A stretch of DNA of 64,000 nucleotides, taken from the NCBI GenBank assembly GCA_943737045.1, contig CALSFV010000222.1, forward strand, positions 558,001-622,000, read 5' to 3'. This DNA comes from Parapristionchus giblindavisi (lineage: Eukaryota > Nematoda > Chromadorea > Rhabditida > Diplogasteridae). How positions within the stretch are numbered: the first letter of the stretch is position 1; the number at the start of each line of letters is the position of its first letter. Below the pieces are notes generated by a model. It saw only the letters and a program-made list of their open reading frames with translations, was not told the origin of the DNA and did no database searches. A program made the position numbers and the translations under genes. Of this stretch, positions 34,925-48,300 are shown in pieces.

Positions 34925-37180
34925 ACGTCGTACGGAATTGGGCATTCTGGAGCTGTACGAGGATCTGGATGAGCCGGAGCACAATGTGTGAGTGTATCGA
35001 TATGATTTTCAATCTGTCAAGGACCTATTGTTGATTAGTACATTTTTGTGGGTGATGTAATGACTGTGAAACGCGAAAGGGCAAGGTTTCGCGTGGTGTC
35101 GAAGTTGTGATGCCTGCTGGTGTGTTTCTTGTAGGCTAGTATCATAATATTTTTTATAACGAGAAAAAAGGGATCCTCATTGCTTGTCACTATTTTTTGT
35201 AATTGATTTAGTGATTGTGAAACGAGAAAGTGAACGGTTTTGCGAGTATTCGAGGTTCGAATATATTGGTATTGTCTGGTAATTCTCTACATACTAAAAT
35301 AAAATACGAAATTTATCTACACCGCGATAGTAGTAAGGTAAAACGGTGGAACACATAAGAAGCTGCTTTTGAAACAAAAAATGCATTTATTTGTTTTTTG
35401 TGTAAGTGGTTTGAGAGTGGGTTAGTTTGGTCCAAATCCAGTCTGACAATGAATCCTTTTTATGAATATTGTAATAGTCGTGAAACGAGAAAGTGAGGGG
35501 TTGTATCAAAAGTGATGAAGCCAGACCGTTCATTATGCAAACGCTGTATGCATGCAGATAGATTGTACACGGACTGTAAAGGCTCATTAGCTATCGTAGC
35601 CTACTGTAATTCATCATTTACCGTACCCTACCGTAATCCATTATCTACCGTAATTGTTTTTTTTTGTTCAGCTTCGACTCGCTCATTCCCACCGCACGCA
35701 AGCCTGAGGCCATCGTGCAGTCGTACATCTTCTCACAGGGAATCGAAGCTATGGGAGTCAGCGAGACGGGTACGGTATTTGATTATTAATTGATTGATTG
35801 ATTGATTGATTGATTATTGATCTCTCATTGGGCCTTAATTAATGATTAATTATTTCCTATCCTTCTGGGAAGGGTTTGGTAGTTTACTTTATATTGATTG
35901 GTATATGGCAAGCAGTATTTATATATTTATCTACGTGCCGAGCACGCAACGAAGCATATTAAATAATAAAATGGGATGACACGACTAATAAGGGTGGTTT
36001 TGGGGGAGCAGTGAGAACAAGATGATAAAATGACGACAATTAGCAATATTATTTTAATTTGAATGTAACTAGATGTATTCTTGTTTCATATGCGTTTGTT
36101 ATATAACTTATCGTCTTGAAAAGTGTTAGGCGGATAAGATATTTTAGAAAATATTTATTTTTTCAGAACAAGGCGCGACTACTCGCTCTCTCATTATGGC
36201 CCTGCCGTTTGGAGAACTATTCGAGGAGTGTAAAGATCAAAGATCAATAAAGTTCAGAGATCAAAGATCAATAAAGTTCAAGGATCATAATTTCCAGGTC
36301 ACTCGTCGTTTCGTCGATGCGACTCGTCCGATCGAATTCACGCAAGAGATGAGAGAGGAGATGATGATTCCGTACATGCCCGAGATTCCGATTGGTTCGC
36401 GCCTTTTTAATTTTAAATTTTGATCTGGCGCCAAATTCAAATTAATTACAGCCACTGAGGACATGGTGAACTACAATCAGAGCGTGCATGCGATCAAGGC
36501 CATCAAGTCGTTGTGAGTTTGAAAAAAATTCGACTTATACATTGGATAGCCTATAGCTCTGCCTGTTTAGTAAGCGTTGTGCAACACTAAATCAACTGGT
36601 CATGATTTGATTGAAATGGTCGACTTCGATATCAATTGATCGCGCCTATTATTATTATATTATACTATATTATTTTATATTATATTATTTTATATATATT
36701 ATAGTAATATGGAAGCTATAATAATAAGCATGACTCTATGAAAACCAATGCGGAAATTGTAATTTTACTTAATTAATATTAAAATTGACATAAAATACAG
36801 CCCATCGGGTCTGGAGTCGACGTCGTTGATGCTCGCTTACGGTCTGGACATGTTCTACACTCGTCTCACACCCTCGGGTACCTTTGACATTCTCAAGGAC
36901 GATTACGACACCGGATTGATATCGTGAGTGTGGTACCAGGGAGGGGTTACGGTAGCTTGCTGGGGGTACGGTATTATGGTAGTACGGTAGAATGAAGGAG
37001 TAGATATGGTAGTGGTGAATTTGGGTTTGTAAAATGGGATTAATTATTAAATCTAGACCGATCGATATCAATCGATAATAATAGCTTGTTTCCAGTTTGG
37101 TTCTCTTTGCCCTCTTTGCCGGATCGTACATCTGTAAGCGAATCGTGAAGCGCAACTCGATCAAGGCGGCCTGGGCCTAA
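34925..37180 (+). pseudogene. partial EMC1 duplicate (C-terminal exons only), possibly used as alternative 3' end
   Basis: Copies of EMC1 exons 27 (partial) to 33: 34925-34987, 35672-35769, 36167-36225 fused through 36226-36297 to 36298-36394, 36452-36512, 36801-36923, 37096-37180. Coding sequence is nearly identical to the parent (G to D in ELYEDLDEP, G to E in LPFGELFE) and all frames are open to the KAAWA stop. It lacks the signal peptide and propellers and has no start codon of its own. The first exon is preceded by TTTTCCTTTAG, a splice acceptor absent from the parent, in a phase that fits EMC1 exon 27. The intron-29 donor is changed from GAGGTGTGT to GAGGAGTGT, and the old intron is 72 nt, stop-free and in frame. 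It is either a decaying fragment or a second, alternative EMC1 C-terminus. Confidence 0.8.
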
Positions 37181-39324
37181 ACTGCGGACGCCGCCGACTT
37201 TCCGGTCCTACCGTATCCCACACACCCACACCACAGTCCATTCCACGACTATAGCTTGTTGATCTTTGATCTTTGGTATTCTACCGTAATCGTTTATGAA
37301 TGCTCTTCCGCTCATACGAGTATCGCTCTCACTTCCCCCTGCTATCCATTTGTCAATGGTTACCGTAATTTATGCCCTATCGATCGATTGATACAGTATG
37401 CCTACCGTAGTCTTCGTATTCGTCTCGAAATATCCGCCACTTTTGTTCTGTGATGATGCTCAGCCAATTTCGTAGTCGTCCCTTTTCCTTTTGCTAATCG
37501 ATATTATTGTTAATTATGCATATATAATTGCTCCAAAAGTATCTGTGCTCGTAATGTTGTTGACGAGATTTCTCACGAGCTTTACTGATGTGACAGCTCT
37601 ATGACTATTATACTACATAGTTGATCTTTGATCTTTGGTCCCGCCCCTCTCATATTCTGTCAAAGAAGTCCCATGATTGTGATTATATGCAGTATGTTCA
37701 CTCTCAGATGCCATTTTCATCAGTCGCTCTTTTTATTTGCTCTAGCCTTGTCCATTCTAGTCTATAGAATTGTTTTCGTCAATCTAGGTTGATCTTTGAT
37801 CTTTCTCATCCTCTGATTTATATGTTCACTTCTTGTTTATACTCCTCGAAGTATTCTTTGATAAGTCTCGTAAATCGTCCTCTTCACGGTCCAATTCCGT
37901 GATTTTCACTGTTTTGTGATAGTTATTATTAAATAATAAAGTTTTTTTCCTAATTTACTGCGTGCATACAACTATCAATCGATAATTAGACCCTTCCAAA
38001 ATATTTCACAAAATAACTACCAGTACGATTCAAATCGTTCCAGCAGTCTCATATGGCAATATCCTGGAATATTCTGATGAACAACAAACAAAAGATATTA
38101 TAGAATTACAAAAGTTTTGCACACACCGCGCCAAATGCGGAATATAGTAAACTTCTCCACCGTTGAGAAAAACGCACTCCAAATTTTCGGAAGGTTTTTT
38201 CGAACGTTTTTTTCAATGCATATAATTTTATTTTTATTAAATGTCCTGTGAAATGATGAGGAAACGCCAAAAAATTCGATTAAACTAGGGAAAATGGTAT
38301 GTCGCGCGAAGAAGTGGGCGGAGTCTGAATATTGCGCGGCAAACAGCGGAATTTGTATTGTTCGGACAGTTTTAATTCTATAATATTGAAACTGGGAGGA
38401 TTCATATCAGGTGCCGATCGTTGGAGAACCGCTTTGGTATTTTCAAACTAGTAGGTTACTTATCATTCCCACTAACCGTAGACTTGCAAATCTACGGCTA
38501 GTAAAACGCAAGTTTACTGCAAGTGGTGTATAATACTGTAATGAATTTCGTCAAATGTGTTTTCACTTGTAGTAAACAAGCAGTAAACTTCTAGTCAGTG
38601 ACGTAATTTAAGTAGACTGCTAGTTTTGAGATACCAGAGTGTAGTGGCCAGTGCTCTGTCCACATCTCTGATGCCAAAAATGCAGATACCAATTTAGTAA
38701 CTGGATTAGACAAATATGTTATGGCAAAACGCCTCTTCAGTTCCCTTCCCTATCTCTCGCTCTCTCCACATCTCCCTCTTCGTCTCTCTGCCTCTCTCCC
38801 TCTCTTTCTGACCCTTACTCGCCCTCACCTCTTTTGCGTGCCTGCTTTTGTATGTGACCTGAGAGAGCGGGCCTCCCTCTAAGTTACGGGAAGAGAGAAA
38901 ACGAGAGCGTAGACTGTGGGAGTGAAGAGAGATAGAGAGTATGACATAACAAGAGATCGCGCGTGGGTTTTTGCATACAGCTTTAAAAGCCCATTCTGTG
39001 ATCGCTTTTGGATACATCTGCATATTATTGAAAAAATCGCAGCATAGGTTTCATATCCCAGCAGGCTTTATTGTAGTTTGTAGGCATGACCTTGAATGAA
39101 GGTTCGCGCAGCAGAGGTCCTTTACCGCACGCCCATCTTTATGTTCAGTCCTCAAAGTAGCTGTATCTTCTTACATTTTATCATATTGTTCAATCTTTAT
39201 TCATTAATTAGATAATTTATTCCTCTTCAATAAATCCCAAATAGTCCATCGTTTCATATTATTATATATGAAAGATTTCATTTTCCGTGTATCAAACCGC
39301 GTTTTACGAAAAAAAAACTTTCAG
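37181..39324. other. intergenic region between EMC1 duplicate and ZYG11-like gene
   Basis: 37181-37990 is the duplicated EMC1 3' UTR. 38410-38645 carries inverted motifs of the type ACTTGTAGTAAAC..AGTAAACTTCTAGTC that recur near 24950-25150 and 61225-61740. From about 38730 the sequence is shared with 56727 onward, marking the left edge of the ZYG11-like duplication. No gene seen. Confidence 0.7.
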
Positions 39325-42300
39325 ATGAGTGATATCTTTTCGGAGGCGACTCGCATAAGCCTATTCAATATTACCACCTCTCGTCTTGCCCATCTTCTTC
39401 TCAATCAACAATGCCCTCAATTCAATACAAGATTACCAGCTAACGTATCGAATGCAATTGTAAAGCACATGGACGTGCAAGGGACAGTCAAATGTAGCAC
39501 TTTGGAACAGCTCGATTGTCGACGATTTTACATCACAGAGGTAATTTTGCCTCCTTTCCCTTATTTTTTCATATTCCATTGAAGTACCGCCGTTTTGCAT
39601 GGCAATTTTTTGTTTATTTTTACTTACGATTTCGTTATTTCATGAGTATATAGAGAAACAGTAAATAAAAAGTAACTTACTTTTCGAACGCTACTTACTA
39701 CAATGCTACCCTGCAAAACCATACTATTACTGCACTAATGATTGCCTGATCAAAACTTCTTCTCCACGTACCGTACACCCATCGTTAGTGAGAGAGCGCA
39801 GACGATGATAGTGTATAATGATGCATCATATTTACCGTATAAAATACACTTGTTTATTTGGTACGAGAGTAGCCAACCACTGCCACAATGAATTTCTATG
39901 TTTAGAGAGAGAGAGCACCGGTGAGAGAGTAGGTAGATCAGAGAGAGTGCGAGGAAGGAAAGGAGGAAAGAATGGGTAGTTAATGGAGAAACGTTGCGAT
40001 TCCCTCTAACGAGAGAGTATTACTCGGTGAAGAGCAACTGGATTAGTGTCCATGCCCGCGCATTCACCTCAATTCGAGGGATGATTTTTCCGATTTCAGG
40101 CGTACATTCGATTATCGGCTTTCAATCGTAAACAGATCGCCGATTTTTTGCTTCATCCACTGGTGAAACTGAGCCTGTCTTTTCCTTTTAGCGGTTGGCA
40201 TTACTGTTAATGAATAACTAGCTTAAAATCTTAATTAAAGTGATCAAACAAGATATGATCGATATTATCAACGAGTCAGAGTCATTCAAAACCACTCTCA
40301 CAAGTCTACGATTTGAACGTGTCTGGTTCAAAAATGGATTTGATATGAAGGTAGTCACGAAATTAATTTTATCACTTGTTGTAATATTTATTTAATGCAA
40401 GATAAATAAATAAGAAGGCAGCGTATATAAATCTACTTCCTATATTATTTTCGGAACATTGAATTAATTAATCTCACTCAGATTTGTCTGAATCTCTCTG
40501 ATTTTGCAGCTCAAGAATTTCGAAAATTTGGATTCGCTGACTATTATGGATTCACCCGTAGTGGACAACGACGCACTCACTTATATTGCACAGGTTTATT
40601 TTGCTTGAAATTTCATTTAAATTATTTTCTTTAAAATCACGTGAAAATTGGTTGGTTTTAAGTTTTGATAGTTTCATTGTTTGAAAACAGGATACTCCCG
40701 GTTTATTATAAAGTTTAATTTATAATAATATTTCAGAACGTATCCGGACTACGGCACTTGGATATTGCAGGTTGCGATTTTGTTTCTGATATATCACCAC
40801 TGAAGGGTTTGCCCAATCTGGAGATACTGTCATTAAGTGGATTAACCACTTCTCTAATCCATCAAACCATGGAGACTTTCAAGTCACTCTCAAAACTGAG
40901 ATCAGTCGATTTGAGAGGAAGATCTCTCGATCCTGAGTGAGCATATTTCTTTTTACCGTCTCTGCGTATTGATCGCTATGATCAGGAATGAAGAAAATCT
41001 TGAAATCATAGGCAACTGGCGCCTTTTTGAAAAAAAAAATAAAATTTGTTTTCTATTTTTACAGTGCAAATTTAAATTATTATGTTCACATTTCAGTTAA
41101 CCCGTAATATCAGAGCCAGTTTTACGAAACTAGCACCCTTTACAAGTATTTACTAAGTGATTAGCGTACTTTTCAGAACGGTCTCAATGGGAACGGTATT
41201 CGTATCTCATCTGCAACAAATGGATTCGGATGAACCATTCTGGCCTCAACTCGAATTCATCGATCTATCGGAGTGCCCACTTTATTGTGATATATTGAAA
41301 GTCGCTCGAGTGTTCAAAAACCTTCGAATGATATCCGTATTTGGTGAGTGCAACAACCTTAAAGAAGCGGGACCAGGAGATTTGAAGTGCGCTATTGACA
41401 TGAAGAGTGTGGAACATAGGGTAAACGTTTGTTCAGCCTCTGTAATAACAGGGCAACAATGAAGGAACAGGGAATCCCGCTTTCCAACTCTTGTAGAAAA
41501 AAATGACATATAAAGAGGGCGTGGCGTATGCCAGGCGGGTTTGGTGGGCTGCTTTAGAGAGGATGTGCGTGCGAGATGGCATCCTATGATTCTCTCTCTC
41601 ACACTCTCCGCTGCGCTACCAAACCTGTCTGAGGTGCGCCGCTCTGACTAATGAACTATCGTCTCATTATTAGGAGATTGTGAAAATACACCAAACCACA
41701 CACCAACGTGTTGGAAAAAGTCCCCTCAGCATCTCTTTTGCCCCGCTATTCCCATCTCTCTCTCATTTTGAACTAGCGTGGGTGACCTTATGTTCTCTAT
41801 TAGAATTGAGAAGTTAAGAGCGTTGTAAGTGTAGCTCAGTGGTTAGTAGTCAGCGCTTGAAACTGCTCCACGCGGGTTCGATTACCTTTTGAAATTTTCT
41901 ATATATTTATCCTTCGAATTCAAAAACTTTCCCCTTTCCCTGGAGATTCCTTGAACTTTAAGCATGGATTAAAGGTGGTGTCCCATGAATATTTTCGTGA
42001 ATAAACTGTGAAGACAGGATGGTAGCAAAAGTAATATAAGTCACCGCATACTATTTCTTTTATAATGATTGATTGGCATAATCACGATTGAAAGATGTTC
42101 AATAGTGCATTGAATGGAGAAAGGGAGATGGGAAGGGGCCTAATGAGAGGGCAAAGGTTGAGTACCGGTCGCAAACTGAACATAAACACACTTTTTACTT
42201 ACAGTATATGTATGAGGTGGCTTATTCCCATCGTGATAGGAGCCAATCATTCTTTTCGTGTGTCCCATCTTTAAGGTATTCCGGGAGCATCTAAAATTTT

Positions 42301-45300
42301 AAAGAAAATTATTTTTGTATTCGGGGGATGTGATCTATTGTGATGCCTTAGTCACGAATAAACACGAGGGTCCCCTTCTTTAAAGAAATATCGCTTTCTG
42401 CTTTGCCCAAACTGTCATAATATTGTTTTGCAGTTGCGATCAGGGCTGTACGGCAAGGCATTGTAGGTTTGCCGATATTGCCTTTTTTTCAAGTGTGCCC
42501 CCGCGTGTCCCCTGATGTCTCCTGGGCGATTTTCTCTGCGAACAAATTAAAATTTGCAAATTTAATCTCTGTGAAATAACTACCCATAAACCAGAAAAAG
42601 AGATCACATTTTCATTTTATAGGCATTTTCCCACATATTTCTGTGATTTTTAGATGCGGTTCACAATCCAGAAGACGTGCTCTATATGAGAGCGAGTGTG
42701 CAAGTCGCAAGTTCCAAGACTCCGTCGTGCTGTCTCAATGCTGCATCACTGTATCTGATCAAATACGAATCTGGATACCACACTAAAGTTTACAAACGTT
42801 TGGGGTCCCTTCTGGAGGTAAAATTTTATGCTTTATAATATCGTTACGTAGTGGCTGACAAGCCATGAATATCAACCGCCGTACCAAATCATTTTTGGAC
42901 CTTTGTAAAGTTTTTCGTTTTCTGTTTTGAAACGAAAAAAGTTACGAACAATAAGGACTTTTGAGAGATTTCGTACAGCACAATGTGATTAAATAAAATG
43001 AATGAAAGTTTTAAAATTACATGCTATCATAGTAGGAAAATCTCGCAAAAACATTTTTAATTAAAAAATTATTCGGGAATTGTATGTTGCACGTACTCTC
43101 TCATGAAAAACGAAATATTTTAACAAGAAGAAAAAAAGTGAGCAGAAAAATTGGCTAAAGGGCTATAAATCGTATTTTATATTTACAGAGAGATGATGAA
43201 CAATTTTCTGTGGAGGAATTAAATAGATGCGCCAGCATCTTCGAGTATTTGAACTTGAGAGACACAAATGTCGAAATTATGCAACATATTGCAACCGATT
43301 TATGGACGATTTTACTAAGGTAAATTACTTTTATTATTAATATTACGCGGATAACTTAAATATTAAATTTATCACCTTTGACACCTTCGTCAAAGGTCTC
43401 TTCAACGGTCTGCGCTCTCTCGTTGTCAGAGATCAGAGAAATAGTGTGCGCAATGAAGAGGCCATTGAGTGAGGTCACTCTCCATTTATGAGAATTTTCT
43501 CCTCTTTCGAAATGATTCTAGAAATCTGTGCATAGTGTTAGTAAGAGAGAAAAAAACGATATTCACTATTGATTAATAATGATTTGAACTGTGAATGTGA
43601 TTATATATTTATATATTTTATCTACATGCACACGCATGCAACGACACATGAAAATGAATATGAACAAAAATAAATAGGTGATGATAATGACTTCGCTGCC
43701 TAGAAGAAAGAAATAAGTGAAAGGTGACTCGGGGCGGGGGGGGGGGGGGGGGGGGGGGTGAAAGGGATCTCCATACTTGATCAGTGGTCCCACTGGTAGA
43801 TTATCTTGATTGCACATGGATGCGTGAGCAATGAGCAGTGATTCGGCTGATGATATGCTAGGTGGACATACACAAAATAGAGCTGTGCCTCTAAAGATGT
43901 AGACGCGCGAAAGTTTACGCAACCTTTTAACAACTTGCTCATTGTGAGTGGTAAAGATTCTGGTTGGGTAACATAATCGATTGCTCGAAAACTGTAGCTG
44001 AACTTTTAAAGGTGGAGACCCGCGAATGATCATGCAAATCTCTTACATCTCGCTTATGCAAGTATCTAGTGACATGCAAGAAGATAGGGAGACTACCTGT
44101 CGTTCCCTTAGCGTAGTGGTAAAACTTCTGACTAGAAAGCGCATGGTCGCGGTTTCGAATCCTATTGCCGAACTTTCCTATTTTCAAAAAGCGCGCCATT
44201 GCCTGAGTTTGCTAGCATGATTCTTTCATGATTCTAGCGATCAATAAGCTGAATTAGCATAAAATAAATAGTGTACGGTATGTAGAATAACTTTTGCTAT
44301 CATTCTGTCTTCACAGTTTGTTCACGAAAATATTCGCGGCAGTCCACCTTTAAGAGGCATGCTCCGTAAGACTCGATCATACTGACCACCCCCCGGACGC
44401 GAGCGCTAGCAATGAGAACTGGGGGTCGATACTTGGGTGTTAGGAGTGTCACCGGACCTTATTGCACAAAACAGTAGGAATTTCCTGTTCGTGCCCTCAG
44501 GCTATAAGAAAAATTAATTTAAGTGCAAAAACGTTTAAAAATCATAATTTCTCAAATTGTTGAGATAAATTCCAAATATCATTTGCGATGCGTCAAGGGT
44601 GCACAGTAGGGTTAACGAAACGAAAACGGAATACGAAAGTTTCGTTTGGAAGGGAAGATTTGCATTTATTCCGGAACGAGCGAGAGAGAAATGAGATTCT
44701 TTCGGAATGAGAGTGATTTGATAGCGTTCCGTATCCCTTCCGTATCAATTTCATTGTTCGATCACGGATAAAACTGATCGGTGCATTGTCAAAGTTCTCT
44801 CTCCAATTCTGATATTTCAAATATGTTTCACACTCATCCCCTTCTTGTCTCCCCCTTTCCCTTCCCTTTTCGGAACAAAGGAGCCAATTTGCATCTCTTC
44901 CGGAACGAGAGGCAAATAATTACTCTTCCGAATTGATTCCGTATCAAAAGGCACGTCGTTCCGGAACGAGAGTGAAAATACGTGACTTTCGAATGGCGTT
45001 TCGTCTTCCGAACGGACAACCCTAGTGCACAGACCTTGCTAATTCACTATGAGCATCATATGTGCGTTGATTTCTAAACCTCTTTTTTTACTCAAAATTT
45101 TGGTTTTTTTGGACAAATCATCCCTTGTTGTAGTTTGCTCCAGAGTTTTTCGACCAGGTATTGTAGCCTAAGCAATTCTGCATCGATTTCACTTAAAACT
45201 GGGTTCTTCACGATAGACCCAGTTCTCGAATTTTTCGATCGAAGGTCCGTTATCGATGGTTTTCCCGAACAAATGCTGTATTTTCCAAACGATTGGTGCG

Positions 45301-48300
45301 GAATTGTGGTCTACTCAAAGTTTAGAGGTGAGTCGAGTAAAATGACACAAGAAGCCCATCACTTGGATCAATTTGAATATTTCGATTTTCACGACCCGGG
45401 GGTCATGGTCTGAAAATTTCAAAATTTCTCAACTTTGAAATGTTTTCATTTATGTGGCTTGTTGTGAAGTACTAATGATGTGAATAACATTCAGCCAATG
45501 CTCAATGGCTGATCTCTCCTTTCAACCATTTTTTTCGAAAATTTTCATTCTGATTGCGTACGAAAAATCAGAATTGCGTTTGAATCGGTTTCCAACTTGC
45601 TTTCTGTAACATTCTGTCATAGTACTTTGCAATGTACATAATCAATATGAAAGTCGTTTATTTTCAAAAATTCAAAAAATTTAATTTGAGTGCCTACTTT
45701 CACGGCAAATTTCTGAAATATTGCAGTTTTTCGACTCGAATGCTGCGACAATGAGCAAATGACAATGATGTGAAGTTTCATGATGAGTAAACATAGTAAA
45801 ACTGAAATCCCGGCATTCGGCTCACTTTTGAAAAATGGATTTCCATACCCCGGTCATGGCAAAAAAAATTTTTTTCGAAAATAAACGATTTTCATATTGA
45901 TTATGTACATTGCAAAGTACAATGACAGAATGTTACAGAAAGCAAGTTGGAAACCGATTCAAACACAATTCTGATTTTTCGCACGCAATCAGAATACTTC
46001 ACAACAAGCCGGTCGTGAAAATCGAAAATTTCAAATTGATCCAAGTGATTTGCTTCTTGTGTGATATTACTCGTCTCACCTTGACACTTTGAGTAGGTCA
46101 CAATTCCTCACCAATCGTTGGGAAAATACAGCATTTGTTTGGAAAAACCATCGATTACGTAACTTCGATCGAAAAATTCGAGAACTGGGCCTGAAGAACC
46201 CAATTTTAAGTGAAATCGTTGCAGAATTGCTTAGGCTACAATACCTGGTCGAAAAACTCTGGAGCAAACTACAACAAGGGATGATTTGTCCGAAAAAACC
46301 AAAATTTTGAGTCAAAAAGAGGTTTAGGAATCAACGCACATACGATGCTCATAGTGAATTAGCAAGGTCTGTACACCCTAGACGCATCGCAAATGATATT
46401 TGGAATTTATCTCAACAATTTGAGAAATTATGATTTTTAAACGTTTTTGCACTTAAATTAATTTTTCTTATAGCCTGAGGGCACGAACAGGAAATTTCTA
46501 CTGTTTTGTGCAATAAGGTCCGGTGACACTCCTAACACCCAAGTATCGACCCCCAGTTCTCATTGCTAGCGCACGCGTCCGGGGATGGTCGAGTCTTAAC
46601 GGCCATCTCTCTTAATTTTCAAAACGCGCGAAACTTGCCTGTGCTGTACCAATCACGACACAGGCAATCAATACGAAAAGCCTGTGAAGTCAAATAGTAC
46701 TTCATTCCAATCGTACTTTTACTTGTTAAAACATGTTTTTATGATGTGTGATAAATAAATAAATAAAGAATGAGCGATAATTAGAATATCTGATAGTTTA
46801 TTCATGAAAATGTTCTCGAGGTTCCACTTCTATTTGTATTGAAAATAATGAAAAAAAATCTTTTTTTCAGACACTGCCGAATGCGCTATATCAACTGCCA
46901 ATACTTGGGAAGGTGTATTGAGAGATATGTCAAGGGAGTGAATTTACCGAGATTTCAACCTTCCATTCTGGATGAGATTGAGGTTATAAATCTTTATATT
47001 TATACTATTCATTTATTTATTTATTCCTTCAAATATAATGAGAAGGGGAGGGAAACCATTGGGAAGGCATAGAAATAAAATTAATACTGGAAAAAAACTA
47101 ACTATTTCGAACTTAGAGTTTCAATATTTATTTTTCAATTTCAATTTAATGACCTTTATTCAAGCACAGAACCATTGGTGAGGGAATAGTTGCCGCCAAG
47201 CGACTGATTAGTCAGGGCGTGCTGAGGTCCCATACAAGGGTACTTTTATCTTGAATAATTCTTCTTTCATCTTCTTCTGATTAGTTATTGAAGACGTTAT
47301 TCAGAATCAAAGCCGCTACACTTGATCCTTTTCGAATAGTTATTCATGAAACAGAATTCAGAAAAACAATAGATAGAGAAAACCCACGAAGTCCTCGCTC
47401 AATACTTCGTCAACAATTGCTTGATGGAAGGCATACCACTCCAGACTTGCCTATGGTCTTCTAGGAGGGGATCCTTTTACGTTGTTGATCTTAATTCGGC
47501 GAGAGAAGAACAGACGAACGAGAGATGAACCGCTCACAACCGAGACAAAAGCAAAGAATATTCATTTAGTTATCTATTTATTTAATACTTTAATGTAGCT
47601 TCTGGAACTCTTCGACAATGATGTACTATTCGATAAGGCTCTTGATTTTTATCGGATATTTGTTGTCGGTCATGAGAGGATAATGAAAGGCGACTCCACT
47701 GAACTAAGGTCAGAGCGATTTTTAATTTTAATTTTTTAATTTTTTTAAAATTTTATTTAAAAAAAAACCTTTTTTAATTTAAAATAATTAACAAAAAAGA
47801 TATTGATTTTTCTTAATTTAGGCGACTTTCTAAGCCATTTATTTTTATCTTTCAGTGGGCCTCTGCTTAGATTATTATCCAGATGTGCTTCTAAACTATC
47901 AATTATCGATCGGAGAAGTATATTAGAGAACATGAACCTCGAAGGATATGTGAAAATATTTGCCCAGGTTGGTTGGGAAATATATACAACGCTTTTTTAT
48001 GCAATGACTTTTATCAAGCAAAGAAAAAAGTATGCATCATTTAGACAAATAATCAGAGACAGCTCAACTGTGAAAATGGGTTAAGTCCGGTAAGACGAAG
48101 AAATTTCTGCGCTGTAGTAACACTACTTTCCCATTTCACAAGTAAGTCAAATCAATTGATTGTTATGATTTCTTTTGTTTTTTTGTAAATCCCAAATACA
48201 TAAATATATGATACATTAAAAAATTCCTAGCTGAGGCATCCCAGGAGATGATCATTATCAAAAATTCCCTAATGTAATGTTACATTTACCTTACGTGCCT

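Noticed and set aside
36769..37164. 131-codon minus frame
   Set aside because: Antisense of the duplicated EMC1 exons.
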